A DNA stretch of 7,572 bases from Flavobacteriaceae bacterium TMED81 (GTDB lineage Bacteria > Bacteroidota > Bacteroidia > Flavobacteriales > Flavobacteriaceae), in the NCBI GenBank assembly GCA_002171575.2, contig NHEI02000009.1:1-7572 (forward strand), in the 5' to 3' direction. The position numbers were made by a program, and so were the translations under genes. Within the stretch, counting starts at the first letter, position 1, and every line of letters begins with the position of its first letter. A model generated the notes under the pieces. It had not been told where the DNA came from. It searched no databases and saw only the letters and a list, made by a program, of their open reading frames with translations. Shown in pieces: positions 1-5,892 of this stretch.

Positions 1-207
1 CGATTGAGCGACACCATGGAAGAAGGAACGGTCTCTTCATGGCTCAAAAAAGTTGGGGACAAAGTTGAGGAAGGCGATATACTTGCTGAAATTGAAACGG
101 ATAAAGCCACCATGGAGTTTGAGTCTTTTAATGAGGGCTTTCTTCTTCATATCGGAATTGCTGAGGGTGAAACTGCTGCTGTAGATAGTTTACTTGCCAT
201 CATTGGT
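1..207 (+). repeat. Lipoyl-domain repeat, copy 1
   Basis: First copy of an in-gene direct repeat encoding a lipoyl domain. It aligns without gaps to 361-567 at a fixed offset of 360 nt. By hand count about 166 of 207 bases agree, with one uninterrupted identical run of 26 nt (4-29 against 364-389). At protein level 58 of 69 residues agree. The copy probably starts a few codons left of the window. Confidence 0.85.
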
Positions 208-1590
208 GATGAGGGGGAGGACGTCAGTGCGCTTATAAACGGAGATTCATCGACTCCTGCTCCAGAAGATACTTCTGAAACAGAAGAAAGTCAGCCAGAG
301 CCCACAACAGAAACACAAACTACCGCTATTCCTGAGGGAGTCGAGGTGGTTAAAATGCCACGCTTGAGCGACACCATGGAAGAAGGAACCGTTGCCTCAT
401 GGCTCAAAAATGTTGGAGATGCTGTTGAGGAAGGCGAAATTCTCGCTGAAATTGAAACCGACAAAGCCACCATGGAATTTGAATCTTTTTATGCTGGAGA
501 GCTGTTGCATATCGGAGTTCAAGTTGGCGAATCCGCCGCTGTCGATAGTTTACTTGCGATCATTGGACCCAGCGGAACGGATGTTGCTTCTGTTTTGGCT
601 GCCTCATCAAGTTCGAGTTCAGACAGTTCTCCGACAGTTGAGAAAGAAACAACGACAGTCGATACCCAACCCACAACAACTACGGAAACCTCTGAGCCAG
701 TAACTGCAACGCCAGTCGTTTCTACTGCAAACACAAGCGAAAGGATTATGGCATCCCCTCTGGCCAAAAAAATGGCTGCGGAAAAAGGAATTGACCTTCG
801 TCAAGTTCAGGGAACAGGTGAGCATGGCAGAATTGTGAAGCGAGATATTGAACAGTTTGTTCCTGGTTCAGCAGCTGCGAGCGTACAAGCTTTTGTACCG
901 AAGGGACAGGAATCGTCGGAAGATATTCCAAACTCACAAATGCGAAAAGTAATCGCCAAACGACTTGCCGAGTCCAAGTTTAGTGCTCCTCATTACTATC
1001 TGTCTGTAGAATTTGATATGGATGCAGCCATAGCATTCCGTAAACAATACAATGAGTTGCCCGATACCAAAATATCATTTAATGATATCGTTGTAAAAGC
1101 TACAGCTTTGGCGCTTAAAAAACATCCGCAAGTCAATTCGCGTTGGTTTGACGATCGCATGCAACTCAATCACCACGTACACATCGGAGTTGCAGTGGCT
1201 GTTCCAGATGGGCTGGTTGTTCCTGTTGTGCGATTTGCCGATGAAATGGCATTGCCTCAAATCGGTTCGCAAGTCAAAGACTATGCAGTTCGAGCTCGTG
1301 ACAAAAAACTTGCACCAGACGAAATGGAAGGAAGTACGTTTACCATCTCTAATCTTGGGATGTTTGGAATCGATGAATTTACATCTATAATCAATCAACC
1401 CAACTCCGCCATTCTTTCCGTCGGCGCGATTGTACAAAAACCAGTGGTGAAAGATGGAGAAATTGTAGTTGGTAGTACAATGAAGCTTACACTTGCCTGT
1501 GATCATCGCACTGTTGATGGAGCTACTGGTGCGCAATTCCTTCAAACACTACGGGAATATATCGAACAACCCTTGCGCTTGGTAATTTAA
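1..1590 (+). CDS. pdhC: Pyruvate dehydrogenase complex E2, dihydrolipoamide acetyltransferase (5' end cut by window)
   Basis: This is the cytoplasmic E2 core of the pyruvate dehydrogenase complex, which moves acetyl groups from E1 to CoA on swinging lipoyl arms. The frame is open from base 1 (first codons read RLSDTM). By comparison with the second lipoyl domain (MPRLSDTM), only a few N-terminal residues are missing, so TTG at 4 is not the start. Visible order in 529 residues: lipoyl domain 1 (about 1-70, lipoyl Lys35 in ETDKATMEF), a Ser/Thr/Glu/Pro-rich linker, lipoyl domain 2 (about 118-190, Lys155), a second Ser/Thr-rich linker, the E1/E3-binding domain (about 250-286, ASPLAKKMA and GTGEHGRIVKRDI), then the catalytic domain (about 305-529). 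The last carries the DHRTVDG motif with catalytic His502 and Asp506. ETDKATMEFES and the tandem lipoyl layout suit a pyruvate rather than a 2-oxoglutarate E2, which usually has one lipoyl domain. A branched-chain E2 is less likely. The next gene starts 4 nt downstream. Confidence 0.95.
   Translation, partial: RLSDTMEEGTVSSWLKKVGDKVEEGDILAEIETDKATMEFESFNEGFLLHIGIAEGETAAVDSLLAIIGDEGEDVSALINGDSSTPAPEDTSETEESQPEPTTETQTTAIPEGVEVVKMPRLSDTMEEGTVASWLKNVGDAVEEGEILAEIETDKATMEFESFYAGELLHIGVQVGESAAVDSLLAIIGPSGTDVASVLAASSSSSSDSSPTVEKETTTVDTQPTTTTETSEPVTATPVVSTANTSERIMASPLAKKMAAEKGIDLRQVQGTGEHGRIVKRDIEQFVPGSAAASVQAFVPKGQESSEDIPNSQMRKVIAKRLAESKFSAPHYYLSVEFDMDAAIAFRKQYNELPDTKISFNDIVVKATALALKKHPQVNSRWFDDRMQLNHHVHIGVAVAVPDGLVVPVVRFADEMALPQIGSQVKDYAVRARDKKLAPDEMEGSTFTISNLGMFGIDEFTSIINQPNSAILSVGAIVQKPVVKDGEIVVGSTMKLTLACDHRTVDGATGAQFLQTLREYIEQPLRLVI
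361..567 (+). repeat. Lipoyl-domain repeat, copy 2
   Basis: Second copy of the lipoyl-domain direct repeat in the E2 gene, 360 nt downstream of copy 1. Most divergence is in the middle (about 481-540, roughly 39 of 60 bases shared). The segments at either side are better conserved, including the lipoylation site (AAAGCCACCATGGA at 463-476, identical to 103-116). Confidence 0.85.
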
Positions 1591-1594
1591 GAAG

Positions 1595-2272
1595 ATGCAC
1601 TCACCAAAACGCGTTATCGTAACGGGTGCCAGTCGTGGGATTGGTCGTGCTTTGATTGATACCTTTTTAAATCTAGGACATGACGTTTGGGCTTTATCTC
1701 GCAACATAGATGAGCTCAAACACATAAAGGGGATTGATGCGATTTCTATTGATTTATCCGATGAACTACAAATATCAGATTGGGTTGGATCGTGTGGAGT
1801 TGATCATTTCGATGCATTAATCAACAACGCTGGTATGCTGATCAACAAACCATTTTCTGAGACCACCACTGCAGATTTTGAAGCGGTCTACCGTGTCAAT
1901 GTTTTTGGTGCGGCGCAACTGATACGACACTTACTACCGTTACTTTCTGTAGACAGTCATATTCTCAACATCAGTAGTATGGGTGGTGTTAACGGGTCTG
2001 CCAAGTTTCCAGGTCTTGCCGCCTATAGCAGTAGCAAAGGGGCTCTTGGAATTTTGACTGAATTATTAGCGGAGGAATTTAAAGACAATGGCCCACGGTG
2101 TAATGCCTTGGCCTTGGGAGCGGTTCAAACGGAAATGCTTGCCGAAGCTTTCCCAGACTATGAAGCTCCTGTTTCAGCCACAGAAATGGCATCCTATATC
2201 GCAGATTTCTCACTCAATGGTCACCGCTTGTACAACGGCAAAGTTCTCCCGATTAGTCAATCTACACCATGA
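1595..2272 (+). CDS. Short-chain dehydrogenase/reductase (SDR family NAD(P)-dependent oxidoreductase)
   Basis: A soluble, single-domain Rossmann-fold oxidoreductase of 225 residues, a little under the usual 240-260 of classical SDRs. The nucleotide-binding motif TGASRGIG is at residues 10-17, NNAG at 77-80, the structural Asn in VNVFGA at 102, the catalytic Ser in NISS at 128, and YSSSK at 144-148 supplies Tyr144 and Lys148, so the tetrad is intact. Arg14 in the glycine loop hints at NADP(H), which is inference. The usual PG after the active site is LG here (ALALGAVQTEM). The C terminus (NGKVLPISQSTP) resembles a Bacteroidota SDR subfamily I know only as unnamed oxidoreductases. The substrate cannot be told from sequence. 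The gene starts 4 nt after the E2 stop and its TGA overlaps the next ATG, so cotranscription and translational coupling are likely. No good Shine-Dalgarno is visible. A tie to pyruvate metabolism is only suggested by position. Confidence 0.9.
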   Translation: MHSPKRVIVTGASRGIGRALIDTFLNLGHDVWALSRNIDELKHIKGIDAISIDLSDELQISDWVGSCGVDHFDALINNAGMLINKPFSETTTADFEAVYRVNVFGAAQLIRHLLPLLSVDSHILNISSMGGVNGSAKFPGLAAYSSSKGALGILTELLAEEFKDNGPRCNALALGAVQTEMLAEAFPDYEAPVSATEMASYIADFSLNGHRLYNGKVLPISQSTP

Positions 2273-2865
2273 GTGTTTTTGCGACGTATTTGCCTGTCAA
2301 TGCGCGTTCTCAATGTCTCAACTTGGTTCAAAACCATCCTGTTACCATTCGAGTTGTCAATCCAAGACGAACAAAACACGGAGATTTTAGAAAATTTCCA
2401 GATGGTCGATCTCAGATTACCTTGAACAAAATGGAAAATCCCTATCGTTTTTTAATTACATTTATTCATGAGTGGGCGCATTGGTTGGTCATACAAGCAC
2501 AGCCGTTTAGAACCCAACCACATGGCGCATTATGGAAGCAAACATTTAAGCAACAGATGCTTCCTTTTCTTCAGGATCAAATTTTTCCTGATGAGGTACT
2601 CAGCCTGTTGGCAAAACACATGAAAAATCCAAAAGCTACTCTTGATACAGACCCTCCATTGGCTCTTGCGCTCAAGCGCTATGACCCTGCTAACGATAAA
2701 TCTTTTATTTTTGAGTTAGAAACCGGCACTCGCTTTCAAGCTAACAACGGTAAAATCTACGAATTGGGACAGTTGCGTAGAACCCGCTATGCTTGTGTTG
2801 AGCTTGCCACAAATAGGACCTATCTCTTCGCTGCACACAGTGAAGTTCAAACGGTTGAGAACTAA
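2269..2865 (+). CDS. SprT-like domain zinc metalloprotease
   Basis: A 198-residue protein with the SprT/Spartan-type metalloprotease core. The zinc motif HEWAH lies at residues 67-71 (zinc ligands His67 and His71, catalytic Glu68), and a third His at 85 in PHGALWK matches the third ligand of this family, where a His-Gly pair is followed by a conserved Trp. The C-terminal part (about 148-193) is predicted to be beta-rich with a basic RRTRYAC segment. It lacks the paired-Cys zinc ribbon of E. coli SprT, having a single Cys there (176). Eukaryotic Spartan degrades DNA-protein crosslinks, but the role of bacterial short SprT proteins is not settled, so that function is not claimed here. No signal peptide is seen, so it is probably cytoplasmic. 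Its ATG overlaps the SDR stop codon as ATGA, and the DUF389 gene begins 13 nt after its stop. Confidence 0.85.
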   Translation: MSVFATYLPVNARSQCLNLVQNHPVTIRVVNPRRTKHGDFRKFPDGRSQITLNKMENPYRFLITFIHEWAHWLVIQAQPFRTQPHGALWKQTFKQQMLPFLQDQIFPDEVLSLLAKHMKNPKATLDTDPPLALALKRYDPANDKSFIFELETGTRFQANNGKIYELGQLRRTRYACVELATNRTYLFAAHSEVQTVEN

Positions 2866-2878
2866 AGATATCTGCGTA

Positions 2879-4315
2879 ATGGAATCTAAATTTGACTTTG
2901 CAGAAGAAACCAATGCTGCTAAAGCAGAGGTTCAACATGAAGCGAAAGGGTTTTTTAAAAGTCTTCTTCGGTTTATATCAACCCTGCTGTCCATTCGTAA
3001 AGACACAGATTATCGAGCAACGATTCAGGCCATACAAGATGATATTTCCTTTCGAGGCGCCACCGCCTGGGTATTGATTTGTTCAATTTTCCTTGCCTCC
3101 ATTGGTTTGAATGCCAACTCGACTGCAGTGGTCATAGGTGCGATGTTGATTGCACCTTTAATGGGTCCTGTTCTTGGTGTTGGGGTTTCTTTGGCGATCA
3201 ACGACCTTGCAACATTGCGTCGTTCCTTGGTCAATTTTGGTGTCATGGTGTTGCTCAGCGTACTAACAGCATTTCTCTTTTTCGCTCTTTTTCCGCTTCG
3301 CGAGGAGTCCAGTGAGCTTTTGGCTCGTGTCAGCCCTGATATTCGGGATGTATTGATCGCTTTTTTTGGTGGTTTGGCTTTGATTATTGCCCGAACCAAA
3401 AAGGGAACCATTGCTTCCGTGATTTTTGGAGTTGCCATTGCCACTGCTCTAATGCCACCCCTCTGTACAGTTGGGTATGCACTGGCGCATTCGAACATTC
3501 CCTATGCGCTCGGGGCATTGTATTTGTTTGCGATTAATGCCAGTTTTATCGCCCTTGCTGCTTATCTCGTCGTTAAACTTTTGCGATTTCCGATGACAGA
3601 GTATGCCAACCCCAAGAGCCGTCGTCGTATTTCGCGTCTGGCAACTCTTTTGGCTTTACTTATGGCGATCCCCGCTGGATTTACCTTTGTTGATGTTTTG
3701 CAAAAGAGTCGTTTTCAAGCGGCTGCACAATTGTTTTTGGACAATGAGCTTCAAGGGATTGACAACGCCGATTACCTGCGCCAAACAGCTCGCATCGTTT
3801 TTGATGATTCCCAGCCAAAAGTGATTATCAACACCTTTGGCGTGGCTCCATTAGCAACAGCTGTTGAACGCTTGTTGAGGGAGCGAATTGCATCTTATGA
3901 GTCTCTTGAAAATACAGTACTTGTCATCAACCAATTGGAACAAGAAACCAAGCGTTTTGACCAGCAGCGCTATTTGATTGAATTGCGAAAACGAGACTCA
4001 TTGGAACTTATACGTCAACAAGCTGAAATACAAGCACTACAAACACGTATCGGTGAACTGAATCATCAATCAATATCCCAAATCTCGTTCGATGAAATAC
4101 TGACCGAAATGAGGGTGATTAGCCCTTTTTCTCGTGAAGTTCGGTATGCACAAACCTATATTTCAAACTTTGATACAATAGATACGGTCGCTGTCTTTCG
4201 TGTGCAGTGGGATTCTTCTCTGGATTCCCTAGCAGTAATATCCGAAGAAGAACGTTTGCGAAATTGGTTGGCAATTCAATTTCCTAATCGCGCCTTTGTC
4301 CTCGAAAGCGATTAG
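2879..4315 (+). CDS. DUF389 domain-containing integral membrane protein
   Basis: A 478-residue polytopic inner-membrane protein. The family motif region at about residues 73-105 (STAVVIGAMLIAPLMGPVLG) and the following LRRSLVNFG identify DUF389, whose biochemical role is unknown. After a hydrophilic N terminus of about 60 residues, hydrophobic segments lie near 62-76, 81-104, 110-130, 146-161, 168-193, 198-222 and 232-253. The remainder (about 255-478) is soluble, with a charged, Gln/Glu-rich heptad-like stretch near 340-395 that looks like a coiled coil. The frame is open back to 2789, but a start there would run 77 nt into the SprT gene and add residues lacking a membrane-protein look. ATG 2879, 13 nt after the SprT stop, is the better start. 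No strong ribosome binding site is visible. Its TAG stop overlaps the convergent ATPase gene by 4 nt. Confidence 0.85.
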   Translation: MESKFDFAEETNAAKAEVQHEAKGFFKSLLRFISTLLSIRKDTDYRATIQAIQDDISFRGATAWVLICSIFLASIGLNANSTAVVIGAMLIAPLMGPVLGVGVSLAINDLATLRRSLVNFGVMVLLSVLTAFLFFALFPLREESSELLARVSPDIRDVLIAFFGGLALIIARTKKGTIASVIFGVAIATALMPPLCTVGYALAHSNIPYALGALYLFAINASFIALAAYLVVKLLRFPMTEYANPKSRRRISRLATLLALLMAIPAGFTFVDVLQKSRFQAAAQLFLDNELQGIDNADYLRQTARIVFDDSQPKVIINTFGVAPLATAVERLLRERIASYESLENTVLVINQLEQETKRFDQQRYLIELRKRDSLELIRQQAEIQALQTRIGELNHQSISQISFDEILTEMRVISPFSREVRYAQTYISNFDTIDTVAVFRVQWDSSLDSLAVISEEERLRNWLAIQFPNRAFVLESD

Positions 4316-5073
4316 TCCTCTAGAAATAGCTTTCTTACTTTTTTGAACAAGTTTGAGGAATACACAAAGTCTGTAACGGCTTCGTTATCGGTTTTAAATA
4401 TATTTTGGTTTGAGCCTTCCCATTCTTTGTTACCATCCTTTAAAAAGAGAATGGTCTCTCCGATTTCCATGACCGAGTTCATGTCATGGGAGTTGATGAC
4501 GGTAGTGATATTGAACTCCTTGGTTAGTTCCTGAATCAAGTTGTCAATCACGATGGCTGTTTTTGGATCCAGTCCAGAGTTTGGCTCGTCACAAAACAGG
4601 TATTTGGGTCGCATCACAACCGCCCGCGCAATTGCCACCCGCTTTTGCATCCCACCTGAAATTTCATTTGGAAGCTTGTGTTTCGCATCGATAAGGTTGA
4701 CACGTTCAATGACGGTCTCGGCTTGATCAATCATTTCTGATTCTGACAATTTCGTTAGCATACGCATGGGAAACAATACATTTTCAACCACACTCATCGA
4801 ATCAAATAATGCACTCCCTTGAAACACCATTCCGATTTCTCTACGAAGGATTCTATGCTCGTCGTCTGTCATTGAAGAAAAAGGAATGCCGTCAAAATAG
4901 ATTTCGCCTTGATTAGGAGTAAAAAGGCCAAGAAGAATTTTGAGTAAAACAGTTTTACCAGAACCACTTTGACCAATCACTAGATTTGTTTTTCCTCTTT
5001 TAAATTCAGTTGTAATCCCCTTCAAAATAGGTGTATTATCAAACTCTTTATGTATGTCTTTGATCTGGATCAT
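4312..5073 (-). CDS. mlaF: ABC transporter ATP-binding protein, MlaF-type (lipid transport)
   Basis: The cytoplasmic ATPase expected to power an Mla-type ABC transporter that moves phospholipids between the inner membrane and the outer membrane. It has 253 residues, near the usual MlaF length. Walker A GQSGSGKT is at 34-41, the Q-loop Gln at 85 (MVFQGSALFDSMSV, a stretch characteristic of the MlaF/Mkl group), the signature ISGGMQKRVAIARA at 138-151, and Walker B plus D-loop YLFCDEPNSGLDP at 158-170 with catalytic Glu163. The switch His is at 196. NSGLDP replaces the more common TSGLDP, a mild change that should not affect catalysis. The gene begins 1 nt after the permease stop, so the two form an operon. 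Its own stop (TAA on the - strand, 4314-4312) interlocks with the stop of the DUF389 gene. No MCE/MlaD gene follows it. Confidence 0.9.
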   Translation of the reverse strand: MIQIKDIHKEFDNTPILKGITTEFKRGKTNLVIGQSGSGKTVLLKILLGLFTPNQGEIYFDGIPFSSMTDDEHRILRREIGMVFQGSALFDSMSVVENVLFPMRMLTKLSESEMIDQAETVIERVNLIDAKHKLPNEISGGMQKRVAIARAVVMRPKYLFCDEPNSGLDPKTAIVIDNLIQELTKEFNITTVINSHDMNSVMEIGETILFLKDGNKEWEGSNQNIFKTDNEAVTDFVYSSNLFKKVRKLFLED

Positions 5074-5074
5074 C

Positions 5075-5806
5075 TTATGAGAAAAAGAGTTGGGTTATAA
5101 AATAGTTTACAACAATAATTACAACAGAGCACCAAACAAAGGAAACCGTGCTGGCACGCCCAACGTCAAGTGCGCCCCCTTTCATATAATAGCCATGATA
5201 GGAAGGGATTGTAGCTAAAATGATGGCAAATAAAAAGGTTTTGACAAAAGCATATACGACATGAAATGAATTAAACTCCAATTGAATGCCCTCGATAAAT
5301 GAAGCGCTGCTCGAAAAACCTCCATATATGGTGGCAGCCCAGCCACCAAAAATTCCTAAAAACATCGAAAAGATAATGACGATTGGCAATAAGGTCATGG
5401 CCATAAGTTTGGGGAACACCAAAAAGTTTACCGAATTAATCCCCATAACTTCCAAGGCATCGATTTGTTCGGTTACGCGCATGGTTCCGATACTTGACGT
5501 GATATAGGACCCCACTTTTCCAGCTAAAATAATCGCCATAAAGGTGGGTGCAAATTCAAGAATAATGGATTGCCGTGTTGCAAAACCAACCAGATTTTCA
5601 GGGATAAAAGTGCTGTCGATATTCAAAGCTGTTTGAATGGAGACAACTCCGCCCACAAAAAAAGAAAGAAAGCATACGATACCTAGTGAGCCCAGTATCA
5701 AATCCTGAATTTCTTTTAGAACAAGCCCATACATAATCGATCGTTTGGTGGGTTTGATAAACACCAACCGAATCATCAGAAAATAGGCACCGATGTGTTT
5801 GAGCAT
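5075..5806 (-). CDS. mlaE: ABC transporter permease, MlaE-type (lipid transport)
   Basis: The inner-membrane permease partner of the downstream ATPase, of the MlaE/YrbE family. From ATG at 5806 it has 243 residues. Hallmarks are an amphipathic N-terminal segment (HIGAYFLMIRLVF, 4-16), several strongly hydrophobic helices (about 36-60, 87-105, 130-160, 187-202, 222-242), LEFAPT at 83-88, AGKVGS at 95-100, the conserved GTMRVTEQIDALEVMG at 107-122, and GGALDVGRAST at 210-220. A GTG at 5812 in the same frame would add two residues. ATG 5806 is preferred because an AGG core (5814-5812) lies 5 nt ahead of it and MLKHIGAYF resembles family N termini. In E. coli the family partners with the MCE protein MlaD and with MlaB. 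Neither is in this window. Confidence 0.88.
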   Translation of the reverse strand: MLKHIGAYFLMIRLVFIKPTKRSIMYGLVLKEIQDLILGSLGIVCFLSFFVGGVVSIQTALNIDSTFIPENLVGFATRQSIILEFAPTFMAIILAGKVGSYITSSIGTMRVTEQIDALEVMGINSVNFLVFPKLMAMTLLPIVIIFSMFLGIFGGWAATIYGGFSSSASFIEGIQLEFNSFHVVYAFVKTFLFAIILATIPSYHGYYMKGGALDVGRASTVSFVWCSVVIIVVNYFITQLFFS

Positions 5807-5892
5807 ATTCACCTGACGAATGTAAAAAATAATGTTTGCTTACAGGGGTTGTCTTTCAAAAAAATTATATTTGAAACTTACAATCCATACGC
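5807..5892. promoter_or_regulatory. Divergent intergenic region between mlaE (-) and the phosphatase gene (+)
   Basis: This 86-bp AT-rich interval is the largest gap in the window and must hold the start signals of both divergent transcription units unless mlaE is read from elsewhere. On the + strand it has a good Bacteroidota -7 element, listed separately. On the - strand the best candidate is TATTTTTT (5831-5824), a 7-of-8 fit to TAnnTTTG, with TTTG about 25 nt upstream, which is too far for confidence. No clear palindromic operator or riboswitch-like fold was seen. Confidence 0.5.
5849..5873 (+). promoter_or_regulatory. Candidate Bacteroidota-type promoter of the phosphatase gene
   Basis: TATATTTG at 5866-5873 is an exact match to the Bacteroidota -7 consensus TAnnTTTG. 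A TTG at 5849-5851 lies only 14 nt upstream, and a TTTG at 5835-5838 lies 27 nt upstream. Neither fits the usual -33 spacing of about 17-23 nt, so the -33 part is uncertain. Transcription would begin near 5880, leaving a leader of about a dozen bases before ATG 5893. No Shine-Dalgarno is present, as is common in this phylum. Confidence 0.4.

Noticed and set aside
4..6. TTG at the left edge as the start of the E2 gene
   Set aside because: The frame is open to base 1 and the second lipoyl domain shows that Met-Pro-Arg normally precedes this Leu. The gene is cut by the window and its start lies outside.
603..720. Simple-sequence tract in the E2 linker as a phase-variable repeat
   Set aside because: The Ser and Thr codons are mixed and there is no uniform short repeat unit long enough for slippage.
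1075..1545. Antisense open frame of 156 codons opposite the E2 catalytic domain
   Set aside because: The translation has no recognisable motif and is rich in Cys, His and Asn. It mirrors a strongly conserved coding region, so it is a shadow of the E2 gene.
2789..2878. Upstream in-frame ATG extending the DUF389 protein by 30 residues
   Set aside because: It would lie inside the 3' end of the SprT gene, and the added residues carry no feature expected of the family. ATG 2879 follows the SprT stop by 13 nt.
3025..3498. Antisense open frame of 157 codons opposite the DUF389 membrane segments
   Set aside because: It mirrors hydrophobic-helix codons of a clear membrane protein, and its product is an unstructured basic sequence with no family resemblance.
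3682..3689. TACCTTTG, a match to the Bacteroidota -7 promoter element inside the DUF389 gene
   Set aside because: A five-base specification occurs often by chance. It lies mid-gene with no gene start within several hundred bases downstream on that strand.
4304..4344. Intrinsic terminator for the left operon
   Set aside because: The stem is only 6 bp with a 19-nt loop and a few bases separate it from the T-run. This is too weak to list as a terminator, so it is kept only as a note with the convergent overlap.
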